From: Pleurodeles waltl | Taxonomy: Eukaryota > Chordata > Amphibia > Caudata > Salamandridae | Direction of reading: 5' to 3' | DNA length: 64,000 nt | Assembly (NCBI RefSeq): GCF_031143425.1 | Contig: NC_090445.1 | Location: 823,520,817-823,584,816 of the forward strand | In this document: one piece after another, positions 1 through 11,189 of the stretch | How the letters are laid out: the number at the start of each line of letters is the position of its first letter | How positions within the stretch are numbered: the first letter of the stretch is position 1 | Notes under the pieces: generated by a model | The model's database searches: none | Seen by the model: only the letters and a program-made list of their open reading frames with translations | What the model was told of the DNA's origin: nothing | Position numbers and translations under genes: made by a program

Positions 1-478
1 GCAGACTCTTCCACTCTGAAAACCATACTGTCCCTCTATGAGATCTTACGTAGTGTGCACAGTATACGCCAATCAGACGGTGCGTAGCATTGCCCAATCA
101 CAGCACACGGGCTGACATATAACGCACACAGCTGTGTGCCACAAGGTGAGGGCATCCAGGTGGGTTTAACGCCCTGGCCCCTCAGATATAACAGGCGATG
201 TCCAAGCGCACACTGCCAGACCCACAGCGCTCAAAGCACTCCCAGTGCGCACTGTGGGAGGATACGGCCACTAAATTGTGTCTTCTTGGCTGCTCTATAA
301 AAATCTTGTGTGGTCTTTTATCTCCTTCCGATGCTCACCAAGGTCCCATTATAATAAAAAAAAAAACTTCTTCTGTCATTTCTACATAGAGGGAGGTTAC
401 TTTTCTATAATGTTCACACTTAAAATCTGAATTTTTAGTATTTTTTCCAATATTGATTTCAGTACGATTTCATTCTTA
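1..478. other. No gene recognised
   Basis: A short A-rich stretch near 354-366 and ordinary AT-rich sequence. The small open frames show no recognisable protein family. I see no repeat structure here. Confidence 0.4.
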
Positions 479-486
479 CGATCACT

Positions 487-652
487 CAGTGGCGTAGCGT
501 GGGTTGTCAGCACCCGGGGCAAGGCAAGTAATTTGCGCCCCCTAACGGGCAAGGCAAGTAATTTGCGCCCCCTAACCCGTGGATTTTAGCACTCGAGTCT
601 CTTCCAAGATGTTGCGCCCGGCCCCCCCTGTGCCCCCCACGCTACGCCACTG
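487..652. mobile_element. hAT-type MITE, 166 bp
   Basis: The ends are perfect 17-bp inverted repeats starting CAGTGGCGTAGCGTGGG. They are flanked by an 8-bp target duplication with one mismatch (479-486 CGATCACT, 653-660 CGATCATT). An 8-bp duplication with CAGTGG-type ends is typical of hAT elements. There is no transposase, so the copy is non-autonomous. Inside, a 30-bp unit is duplicated exactly in tandem (517-546 and 547-576), so this copy is longer than its immediate progenitor probably was. Confidence 0.85.
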
Positions 653-660
653 CGATCATT

Positions 661-1977
661 CGCTTAAAAAATGTGGAAAATTCTGTTTCCATGCTGTCTC
701 TTCCTAATATCTCACTGAAAGGCAAACTTTCAGACGAGACCTTGATTCTAACAATAAGTTCTACAAGGTTACAATCAGGTAAATTCCAAAAGTGCTATAC
801 GTGACATACGCGATGCGAATAACAAAATGTAGTATTGGCATGTTCTTTTTTATCACTGTTTGTGTTTAAAACTCTACATTTCGTCATTACATTCACAGTG
901 TCCAACTGCTCGGGTTCTAAAGCATTTTACATATTATATTCGTCATTGAATGATTGGTGTCTTTTTTAATTTCTTGTTTTACTTATTACACAGATTCTTC
1001 TGCCTCATTTCTACCAAGTTATTCATTTTTGATGTGTGTGTGATTATTCCCCGTTGCTTTTACTCATGAATTTCCCCTAAATGCCAAATAGGATTTTGTA
1101 AGGGAGTCGCAATACTAGACTACCCCTCTTTTGTAGAGCTCCTGATCAGGTAAGAGATATAACGTCTATTACTCAGCAGATTCTTCAGCACCTGTAGCTT
1201 AAAATATACAGGGCCTTACTTGGAGTTTGGCGGATGGTGGCCCTGCAGTCCCGGCAGTAATACCCATAACCAAACATGCCTGCGTTTTGCTACATGTCGT
1301 TTTAATACCGAAGCAGGAAAATGTCTGCCGGCGTGTAAGTGAGCGCCCCTGGATCCAGTTCATAGACTCACAATGCTAACTAAAGCTTAGATGTTTTTAG
1401 AGGGCATTCGCCTCCCCACAGGATTAGGTTTGCTCGGCAGAAGCTTGCAGTGATGGGCATTTACCAAAATGAAAAGATGTTCAGATCACATGGGGTTCTC
1501 CTGTGGGCCAGAGAAGTCACGTCTTTTCCAGAATGGTGGTGGATCTCCATATCAATCATGCCACGAGTCTCTCAAATTTCATTGCTGGTAAGGCTTTACA
1601 ACTGGAAAAGTCTTTGGGGGCCTTTCTTTCAAACATGCAGAAGGTGGTTTGGGACGCTTTGAATGCTGAAAACCGGGGTGGATCTGATAGCCTGGGGAAA
1701 CCCTTGGCCAATATTTCTCACTCCTCTTGTACATACTCAGGCACACAGAGAAGATCAGGCAGGCTGTTAGCTTCAAGAAGTGTCCTCTGCAGGAATCTGG
1801 ATTCCCACTTCCCTTACTCCACAGTTAGATGTTTTGGCATTTAGGAGTTCAACACAAAGCAATCAGAATTCAGCAGCAAATAAAGCAATGCAATTTCTTG
1901 GGGTAAATCAGAGAGACCGCTCAAGTATGTAAGATCCAGCATCTATTCCAGAGATGGTCTTTCTTGGGTGAAATCCC
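661..1977. other. Unassigned sequence
   Basis: No coding exon, RNA gene or clear terminal repeats found. The overlapping plus-strand frames at 1450-1844 do not resemble a family I know. Around 1210-1340 the base composition is GC-richer and looks like a fragment of another interspersed repeat, but its ends cannot be defined. Confidence 0.35.
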
Positions 1978-2150
1978 TGGGCCTGATTTAGATATTGGTG
2001 GATGAGTTGCCTTGCCACAATGGTGACAGATATCCTGTCTGCCAAAATCTAAATCCTATTATATCTTATGAGATTTAGATTTCGGCATGCAGGATATCTG
2101 TCACGTTTGTGACGGGGTAACTTGTCCGCCAATATCTAAATCAGGCCCCA
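1978..2150. mobile_element. Palindromic MITE, copy 1
   Basis: A nearly full-length inverted repeat. The left end reads GGGCCTGATTTAGATATTGG and the right end is its reverse complement. The arms pair through most of the unit around a centre near 2065-2070. Two relatives lie at 8411-8578 and 22428-22579, which proves a dispersed family. Target duplications are not clear. There is no coding capacity, and the mobilising transposase is unknown. Confidence 0.8.
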
Positions 2151-2389
2151 TCTTCCAGGAAGGTTTCTGCAAGGTAAGAATGATACAGATGACCATATGT
2201 CTCACTGTTTTAAGCCAAATAAATATTTAATGGCCTGGCTGGCTCACTAAATAACAGTAACAATTTGCAGCCTTTAATAAGTAATGGCAAGGCCAATAGG
2301 TCTCGCCTATGCATGAGCTACTGGCTTTGCCAATGTGTTTCAGCCATGTTGTACACCAGTGTGGCTGCTGTTCAGCATGGCTAAAAGTT

Positions 2390-2670
2390 AGTGGAGTGGA
2401 GGAGAGTGGCATGGAGTGGACTGTCCTAGATTGGAGTGGTGAAGAGTAGAGTAGAGAAGCGAAGAGTGGAGTAGAGTGTGTGGAGTGGAGTGTCAGGAGG
2501 AGTATTGGTGAATGTCATGGTGGGGTGTAGAATAGAGGGGCATAGAGTGGAGGGGTGCAGAGTAGTGTAGAGTAGATTGTCATGGATTGAAATAGAGTTG
2601 TAGAATGGAGTGGCATAGAGTGGAGTAGATTCGTAGAGTGGAGTAGCGTAGAGTGGAGTTCGAGTAGAGT
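2390..2670. repeat. TGGAG-rich minisatellite, block 1
   Basis: Degenerate tandem pentamers of the GTGGA/GTAGA type run through this block with scattered point changes. The same array type returns at 3996-4262. Frames translated from it (repeating W-S-G/V-E-W patterns) are artefacts of the pentamer period. Confidence 0.85.
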
Positions 2671-3011
2671 GTCAGAGAGTGAAGTACAGTCATAGAGTGG
2701 AGTGGGGTAGAGTGGAGTAGAGTTGTAGAGTGAAGTGGTGTAGAGTCATTGTCGTGGGACCATTTTAGTTCCCTGCCTAGGCACAGGAGATAGCTTAGCT
2801 TTTAGCTTGCAGATCTGTTGCCACTTTGACCTATATATCAGGTCAGAGAGTGAAGTACAGTCATAGAGTGGAGTGGGGTAGAGTGGAGTAGAGTTGTAGA
2901 GTGAAGTGGTGTAGAGTCATAGTCGTGGGACCATTTTAGTTCCCTGCCTAGGCACAGGAGATAGCTTAGCTTTTAGCTTGCAGATCTGTTGCCACTTTGA
3001 CCTATATATCA
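2671..3011. repeat. 171-bp tandem duplication
   Basis: Unit 1 (2671-2841) and unit 2 (2842-3011) are almost identical. The differences I see are one substitution in the middle (TCATTG versus TCATAG) and one base at the junction. Each unit joins about 85 bp of TGGAG-type minisatellite to about 85 bp of unique-looking sequence beginning GTGGGACCATTTTAG. The near identity points to a very recent duplication, or to an assembly artefact. Confidence 0.9.
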
Positions 3012-3995
3012 TGCTCTGTTCTATTCTATTTAATTATTCATTTCCTTTTAGCACTACTTGCAGATGCATGCATTTTAGAGAAATGTTTTCATTTTCCTAA
3101 TCAGTGTCATTCTGAGAAAGCGTCATTATCAGTAATGTACGTGTATAATGTGATCTTGCTTCTTTTCTTTTACGTGGACAAGAACAGAATGCAAACATGT
3201 CAGATATTTTTTATGCAATTGCCTACACAAGTTTGTGCACACAATCTAATGTTTAGGTACATACTTGCATCAGGATTCCTGCACAAACAATAACATGTGC
3301 CCTATAAAAACAATTCACAAGACCATGGTCATTGGAGGGGGTTCCACCAGGATACACCATCTAGACTGCATGCCGCTTTGCAGCGAATCTCAGCCTTGTG
3401 TCTCTACGATTCCTGATCGGGAGACTCAGGGGCCAATCTCATCCAAAGGTAACAGGGTTGGGGGTGTTTCTCATGGGAAACGTACTGGCAGATTAGGCTT
3501 ATTATGCCCAGCTTTTGCTTTAGGGTAGGGTCTAGGACTTCTTACTAGGAATTACATATTTCATGCTTACTGCAATATGTTGGGGGTTTGTATATTTACC
3601 ACTTTCATCCTCACCATTCTGCTTCTGTTATTTCTCATTGTCATAATCCTTGCTGCACATGCATTTTATCATAGATTGCAGTCTTTTCAATAACTATATT
3701 GAGAACTGACCTGTATCTTCTTCATTGCATGTGTGTGTGTGTGTAAGAGACTTATTTCTAACAAGAGAAAAGGGGTAAGATTTGTTACACCACAACTTCC
3801 CTGAGAGGTCTCCACAGTCCATGCGCTAGGCTGCCAAAAATCACCTTTACTACCCAGGGTTTGGGTGAGGTACTGCTAGAGAGCCGGGAGGTTTGGCCCA
3901 AAAGATTCTAACTGACGTAGGAGTGACTCAGTCACCTACGAACAAAACAGTTGCCACCTCTAATCCAGCAGTCTTGCTGCGAGGGGAGAGTCATT
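3012..3995. other. Unassigned sequence with a short GT run
   Basis: Contains a (GT)n microsatellite at about 3728-3744. No exon or RNA gene recognised, and no terminal repeats found. It separates two blocks of the same pentamer minisatellite. Confidence 0.4.
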
Positions 3996-4262
3996 CACAA
4001 CATTGTAGAGTGGAGTGGATCAGCATACATTGAAGTACAGTGTCGTAAAGTGGAGTATAGTGGAGCAGAGTGGAGTAGAGTGTTGTGGAGTGCCATAAAG
4101 TGGAGTGTCATAGAATGGAGTGGAGTGTCTTAGAGTGGTGTAGAGTGGAGTGGACAGTGGTGGACTGTCTTGTCGCAGAGTGTTGCACAGTGGAGCAGAG
4201 TGGAGTAGAGTGGAGTGGCGCAGAGTGGAGCCGCTTAGAGTGGAGTGGCTTAAAGTGGTGCA
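3996..4262. repeat. TGGAG-rich minisatellite, block 2
   Basis: Same degenerate GAGTGGA/GTAGA pentamer array as block 1, starting after AACATTGTAGAGTGG and ending before TGCATGCATGG. All three forward frames stay open over parts of it, which explains the overlapping spurious frames here. Confidence 0.85.
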
Positions 4263-5929
4263 TGCATGGTGTGCAATTGCACCGCCATTACAGACAACAC
4301 GTTTTCAAATTAGATTACCATTACATGAGCAATTACAGTTTTACTGATACAACTATCCAGGGCATAAACGATAATGTTTGGAAATGGCATCACCTAGTGT
4401 ACTGATTTGTTTTCATTGTATTAAAATATTAGTTTCCACCACACTTCAGAACTGAAAAAAATGTACTTCATTCCCAGGGAAGCTTCCAGAATGCCCACAA
4501 GAAGTCTTTTCGCAACCAGACCGCTGTGCATTCTGGTAGGCTTCGATCTGAAAGGGTACAATTTAGAAACATATTATTCACACAACAATTTAGATTCAGG
4601 ATTTTCTTATATATCAGATGTCTTTCAGTTTTAGCATATGAAGGGGCTGCCATCAGCGAGATATAAAAAATAGACTTTTTATTAGGTTGTAGGTTTGCCC
4701 ACACTCTGGCACCTAAGACACCCACATGCTGATAGGACCCAAAAAAGTAGCAGAATGTGATACATAGACAATAATTAACATTTCAGTCTTGGTGCTCATT
4801 TAATGCAGAAACGTGTTCCGCAGAGTCTTTAGGGCCCATATAAAGTAATACTTTTCACGTGTGCACTTAAAACAGCATTAACATGTACATAAAACAGGGC
4901 TGAAGTGTGTCATACATCACTCATATTACCAACGTAGTTATACAGTACTGGAGTAAAGGCTTGATGCATTAAATACTAGTACACAAGTACTGAGGCAAAA
5001 ATGCAGGCTTCTGCTGCCAATGAAGGTCATCAACAGACACAAGCCAGAGTCACAGAAGAGGCATAATCACTAATACTTAAGCTGACGTTTTGAGGTAATA
5101 CTGTCCCATTAATAAGGATTATCATCACTTTTAATGGAAGGACGCGAGTGTATTCTGGTGCGCTGTTGCTTAAACCTAGTTTGCAGACAGGCCAAATGCC
5201 CTATTTGCCCCAAAATGCTTCTTTTCCAAACTCTTTTTGCCCAGTGCTGATGACATGGTTTTCCTTTATTAAAACCCTGTTACAAAATGACCTGCCTTTG
5301 GTATAAGGCCTAAAACACAGTTGCTATGTACACTCAAGAACAGGTGTTGTAAATCATCTGAAAACAAAAATAATATGAGCAGGTAACTTCCATGTGGATT
5401 TTAGTTGGTCTTGTAATAGCATTGAACAACTAGAAGCAGCCTATCGACCTGCTGAGTACAAACAACCTTACACAATAGGTGTTCAATGTAGGTGTGGCTG
5501 AGCCAGCTCCATAGCTGGGTTCCAGGATGATTATCGACTATGGCGATTCTTTCCCTTTTAGCAGTTGCATGTGCATTTACCTAATGTGGGTACCATGAAA
5601 AACTAGTCCTGGACCATCCCCTCCTAGACATACACCCCTGCTGTACATCAGGCATGCTCAAACTGTATGTAACACATTACCAAGAGCATATGATTAACCT
5701 ACTCCTAGAAAGTATATAATACTACGATAATGCCAACATATACATATGCTGCTCAAGTTCAGGGAAAACATTCATTTAATAAAATTATAGTTATTGAAAG
5801 TGGGGACATGTGCATTTGCTCCACCCAGCGACTCTGGATACAACTTTTCTGAATTGAACTGAACTTTACAGGAAAATATGGTATAGTAATATTACTGATA
5901 ATGTTTTGTAAGACCTCTATAATTAATCT
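4263..5929. other. Unassigned AT-rich sequence
   Basis: No protein-like frame, RNA gene or terminal repeats recognised. Base composition is ordinary for the non-repeat parts of the window. Confidence 0.35.
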
Positions 5930-6480
5930 CCGGGGGCTGTTATTAAAGACAGTGCCTGGGGTGTGTGCCTCATTTTTGCACCCTCAAAGCACTGTAGTTT
6001 TACAGCAAGGCAGCGGTGGCCGCCACAAAATAAAGGTGGTGGGGCAGGTGGAGGGGGTGTGGAGCCAGTACAGGTTGAGCATGTGGGTTAGGGGGGAGGG
6101 GTTAATAATAATAATACTACTAATAATGATACCTAATAAAAAAACACTTACCTGGTGCTGCCGGCCGCCTTGCACACCTCTGCTCCTCTGCTTCCTGGTC
6201 CCAAAGCCTTCCTATGCAATCCCTGTGCTGCTCTCATGCTATGACCAAGCATGAGAGCAGCACAGGGATTGGCCTGGGTGGGCTGATTTGCCGCTCGCTC
6301 AGGGAGTCTGGGCTGATTCTCCAACCCGGCTGTCAAATACAGCTGGGTTGGAGAAACCTAACTGCGCATGTCTGTTTGGCCGGTCTACAACGGCCGGCCA
6401 AACAGACATGCACATTTAAGCACCATTGCAGAGAAACCGCTGCTGCAGAAAAGGCCACAGAAGCTTGTGTAACCCCTTTT
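5930..6480 (+). repeat. Hairpin-rich repeat family D, copy 1
   Basis: Contains three strong inverted repeats in series: about 6216-6272 (CAATCCCTGTGCTGCTCTCA and its complement), about 6330-6358 (CAACCCGGCTG...CAGCTGGGTTG), and about 6369-6411 (CATGTCTGTTTGGCCGG and its complement). A diverged relative in the same order lies at 34740-35210. It shares a GGTTGGAGA...CCTA block followed by a hairpin built on TTTGGC/GCCAAA. There is no coding capacity. It is probably a non-autonomous DNA transposon, but ends and target duplications were not found. Confidence 0.6.
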
Positions 6481-7915
6481 GTAATAAAGGTAGCAATGGG
6501 GCACATATAGGACCTGCACTATCTTAAGAGGTCATTCCCCCATGTTCATGTGGACTTGGCCCCAAGCAAATGAGGAAAGCACCTCTCCGCTTGTGCTATA
6601 TTACAGACATGGGCGCAAAGGCAATGAGGCCATTAGACGGTGCACCTTCTGTGAGCCACAAAAAGATGGGCACAGTGAGTGTTCACTCTAGGGCAGATCT
6701 CTGGGGCAAAGAGGGTTCCCATGGGCTCCCGGATATCCCCAGTGCTAGTGGGTGAGGTCACTTACTACACATGCCTGCAAGGGTATCTCTGGCCCCCAAA
6801 TGAAGGGCAGACTGGTGCAGCCTACACAAACGGACTGCTCCCAGTCTACACAAATGGACTGCTCACAGACCAGTGCAAGTTGTGATCTGCTTTGGGGGCA
6901 GCGCATTATGGGTTATAAGGCGCACCGCCCATATTTGTGTCCTTTGCATCAATTTGAGGGTGTGCCGGGGCGCAAACAGGGAGAGTGCACCCTATTTGTA
7001 ATACACTTCCTGGTCTTACTTATGTTACTCTGATTGCACGGCTACCCTGCCATTAAAAAAGACACTTGGTTACTGGGAAAGTGATGTTTGTTGCACAAGC
7101 AATGAGCTGGTGGAAGCAAAGGTGGAATCACATGCGGTTAAGCCTAAGAGACCTGCCGCTGGAAACACTACAGAGATTGTGAGGTTACCCCAAGGCGGAA
7201 CGCCAGGGAGGCACAGAGGAAAAAGGAGTGAAAGAGAAGATGGCATGAGATGAGGGGCGCTGTGTGATGATCGTGCATGCCGGCATTCATGCGATGCAAA
7301 GTGATGCTCTGGTGCACAACAGTCCTTGGGTGTTGGTTATCAGGTAGAGAAGGCGGAAATTTGTGAGGATAGCTAGCTGCTAGGTGGTCTCCAGGGTCAG
7401 ACTGGGGCAGAAAATAGGCCTGAGACCAAAATAAAAGTGGTCCCATTAGTGAATAAGAGAGGCTCATGCTTGCAAACTGGAACTGTTTTGAACTTTTAAA
7501 GACACAGCTGTATTTGTGTTTTCCAAGGTATTAAAGACTGCATGGTTTTGAGCTTGATGCAAGCAATGTTTGTTTTAATGTCAGAGAAATCAAGAGTAAA
7601 AACCGGACCAGAAGACCACAAAACAGGCTCAAAAGTGTAAAAACAAAACTGACTTATCAGACCAGCCCTTCGCCTGACTGCACAATCGGTCAGTTCTCAC
7701 CGGAAGACTCGCCTATCATCTGTACTGAATACTAAATAAAAAAATTCTCACATGCAATGTGTCAGGGTGATCATGCCCTAACCCACATCATTTTAATGGC
7801 AAGCTAAATTAAAAAGGTAGAAATCGACCAAAGGAAAGTATCAGAAAAAGCTGCAGCATATCAAAAAGAAAGAAACTAAAACGTACCGGTGAAAAAAAGC
7901 TGGGAACCAGATTAA
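6481..7915. other. Unassigned, repeat-like in part
   Basis: Part of 6540-7020 has paired GCGC- and TATTTGTGT-rich motifs similar in style to the newt MITEs nearby, but I could not define ends. 7168-7467 has a minus-strand open frame with no recognisable family. 7500-7900 is AT-rich with no feature. Confidence 0.3.
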
Positions 7916-8300
7916 GAGCCTGATTGCGAGTATGGCGGTCCATGGACCACTGTACTAGCGGAGGCGGTCAGACCGCGGTAACCTTGGTGGTCTGACCTCC
8001 ACATTATGAAGCACACCACCACCAGGATCGTTGGTCCCGACGGGTTGGCGACAATGCAAGCTGTGGTCGGAATGCACGCTGTCTGCAATGGCAGACAGTG
8101 CACATTCCGAGTGTGCTGTGTGCGGCGGCATTGGCCTCAGCTCTCGCTGAAAGCAAAAGCCAATGCCATCGCACTGTTTCCACCAGCTAGCCCGGGGAAA
8201 CAACATAATACGGCGGTGGGAGGCTGCTGACTCAGTGGCTACCTCCGAACCGATCTAGTGGCGATTTGGCGCTGAGGCCACCGAGATCGTAATCAGGCCC
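7916..8300. mobile_element. Harbinger-type MITE, 385 bp
   Basis: Terminal inverted repeats start GAGCCTGATTGCGAG (left) and GGGCCTGATTACGAT (reverse complement of the right end). A 3-bp TAA flanks both sides (7913-7915 and 8301-8303). TAA/TTA duplications of 3 bp are typical of PIF/Harbinger elements. Internal hairpins include GGCGGTCAGACCGC near 7965 and TGCACGCTGTCTGCAA...GGCAGACAGTGCA near 8071-8103. There is no coding capacity. Confidence 0.75.
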
Positions 8301-8410
8301 TAAGTGCCATGCCTATATGCAGCATTGTGTGCAAGAAAGCTACTCTGCTGCTTACACAACCAGATTACTGCTGTGGCATTTATGAGTATTGATTAAAACA
8401 AAATTCAAAT

Positions 8411-8578
8411 GGCCTGATTTAGTTATTGGCGGAGGAGTTACTTTGTCACAACTGTGAAGGATATCCCGTCCGCCGAAATCTAAATCCCATAGGATGTAAT
8501 GGGATATAGATTTCGACGGACAGGATATCCGTCACTGTTGTGACAGAGTAACTTGTCCGCCAATATATAAATCAAGCC
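8411..8578. mobile_element. Palindromic MITE, copy 2
   Basis: Same family as 1978-2150: it opens GGCCTGATTTAG, closes with the complement, and keeps the internal blocks GGATATCC and AAATCTAAATCCC. A run of substitutions relative to copy 1 marks it as an independently aged insertion. No target duplication can be defined. Confidence 0.8.
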
Positions 8579-11189
8579 CAAAGTTTGCAGGTGTTTGAAA
8601 CAATAGATGTAATTTATCCAAATTGTGCTTGTGTATGCTTATCAGAAAATGTATGCTCATACATACAAATAAGTAACTGTACGTGCATGTCTATTAATAT
8701 AAAATATGGTATTAGAATGTGTTATGGCTTCATCCAACTTTTTTTATAGTTATCGTATTTTTATGTTTGTTTAAATCACGAGTTAGGACCAAACATGCTT
8801 TGAATAGGATTGAGTAAAAAAGTGTATTTTCCTCATCTCCGACTGCGCCTGGATTGAGTGTGCTGAGTGAAAAAGGACAGGTCTGCGACAGTAAATTAGA
8901 AACATGTAAAACAAATCTAAATATGAAGTGATGTTAAATCGAACAATTATGCCATTCTAAAAGGCACGCAATATGTTTATTCCTGAGAATGCAGTTATGT
9001 GAGACCTTTGGTGTAATGCAAGGCCAACAGCAATATCACTGTCTTCCAGAAAAACAGTTAACTCTCAATTGTTTTTCTATAACAGAGACGGTGCGTTAAA
9101 ATAAAACGGGAACATAAACATAACTTTTTTAAAACATTGTTGTCATGTTGCTTATGTTGAAAAAAAACATACGTCCTATGTTTCCAAGCTTTCGCCAGTC
9201 TCAAACAGTAATCCTTGCATTTGAATGTAGGAACTGAAGCCTGCTGCAAGTTGTTGCTTCCTGAAGGATACATGCAAGCCTTGGAAGGTGTTGGCCACAA
9301 GACCCGGAACCACTGCCACATAGAGCCAGTCATGGCCGCTCCTGACGCGGCCTGCTCAGTTGCCTGTATCTGCCACTGCACCCGCCTCCTCATAATACCA
9401 GCACATTACAAGGGCATGCGGGGGCTGGTCCGCCTTTGGTGCATAAGAACCTATGCGGCTTCACTGCAGGATGCACTGCTAGCGCCACGGCCCAGGGCTG
9501 CCCCCAGCTCAACACCCTGGAGCTACTGGGAGATTGAATATTGAATGAGCAGGACAACGTCTAGTCCCACTCGTTTAGTATTCAATATCCCAGCAAACCC
9601 TGCTCTCTACGAGCAAAGAGCTCGTCAACATGGCTACAAGAGCAGTGCTTAATTAGAGCCTGTGGTTGCCGGTGGGACCAACCAGCACTCATGCTTGGGA
9701 CCCGAACTTATTTTTATTCATCAGACTTTGACCCAGAACAACAGAATGAAAGGTAGAAAAGGAAGAAAGATGGGAAATCAGCGACAAAGGAAGGAAGCAG
9801 GGATGGAGAATAATGAGCAAGAGTGGGATAAAGGGTCAGAGAAAGGAAGGTGGTGTATGAGAGAGGCATGATGTGGAACCAAGATCAAACAGAGTTGGTA
9901 TTTGGCGGCCACTACAACGCTCGGCAATGCCAGCCATGGGCTTTTGAGAAAAGCTGTGGACCTTGGCATTTATTTTTTTAGAAATTAATCTCGGTGTAAA
10001 CCAAAGCAACCCCGTGCAGTCATGGTGGTCAAACGGAGGCTGAAAAATAGCACTGAGTGCCTGCTTTTGTACAACTTGAACTTGGGTGGCTAGGTGCTAC
10101 GAGGGTTTCACATGCAGGGGGACTGTTGCGGTTGGTAAGACTTGCACATGTCTTGTTACTCACACATGCACCCCCGGATCCAAGTCAACTCTCTGGTTGG
10201 GACACAATATGGTGATGCTGCTGTCTCCTTATTAAAGTGTTTAGCTGCATTAAAGAAACAGCATGTAGTGTGCTGCCCTAGAACTCAAGATAGTGGTTAA
10301 TCAAGTGTTTGTTGGTTATTAATGGTCATTGTTGTGATTAATCTTGTGCTCCATGTGTTTACTGTAGTTTCTTTGTGGTTGATTAACAGCATTTAGGTGC
10401 TATTATTACTGAGTTAATTGAAATGACTGATAGGAAGAATTGATAGTTTCGACCAGATTAGTTACTGCTAGGTTGCAAGCATCTGGTTTCAAAAGAGAAG
10501 TTGTTGTGATCTATGAGGTGAGGTGTGGGCAATGCAGAAATACAGCAGTAAAGAACAAGGCAGACAAGTATGCCACTTAGAGCATGCAGACAGCAAAGAG
10601 TAAGAAGGTTGTTCGATAGAAAATGTAGAAATGTAACCTTTGTCTGTATCATGTTCATATACTCCGGTTTAGCCTAGTGTTAACCATAACATAGTTAAAC
10701 AAGAATGTGCCCATATTGTATAAATAAATATGGATGTTGTTTTATAGCAGTATGAGGCTTCCTGTGACATTGAATGTGCCTTTTAATTTTCATGGCCCAT
10801 AGTTGTACATTTACATATTTCCTAAAGGTGCAGCCTCACAAACTTGGTAAGTGAAAGCAGGATTTGGGAGAATCCCAGACCTTTTTTGAGGAGAAGATCC
10901 TGACACTTGCTCATTAGAATTGTTTTTGCTGAGAGTAACAAGGTTCTGTCACGCTTTTAAGCTGTATTTACCTGGATTCATAGAAAACATATATATATAC
11001 TGGCTTGATTTTTGTGTATGTTAGCTTTATGCTCCTAGTGACTTTCCAGTGAGAGCCCTGGTCAGTTGAAATGACAATTGTCTTTGAACTTTTGCTGTAC
11101 TACTAAACCTAAGGTCCCACTAGCATTTAGAGTAGAAGATATTGACAAAGTACGATAATCCATTTTTCGTGAATTTAAAAAGTAACCAT
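8579..11189. other. Unassigned sequence
   Basis: No exon or RNA gene recognised in 2.6 kb. A 68-bp hairpin occurs at 9526-9593 (listed separately). A frame on the minus strand at 9058-9393 and one on the plus strand at 9215-9544 show no family resemblance. The part next to 11190 may be further decayed L1 sequence continuing the element on its right. Confidence 0.35.
9526..9593. repeat. Inverted repeat (hairpin), 68 bp
   Basis: The arms CTGGGAGATTGAATATTGAA and its imperfect complement (TTTAGTATTCAATATCCCAG) surround a 19-25 nt loop. It could be the remnant of a small MITE; no target duplication was seen. Confidence 0.6.

Noticed and set aside
3951..4405. Overlapping frames with repeated W-S-G/V-E-W residues
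   Set aside because: All are translations of the TGGAG pentamer array.
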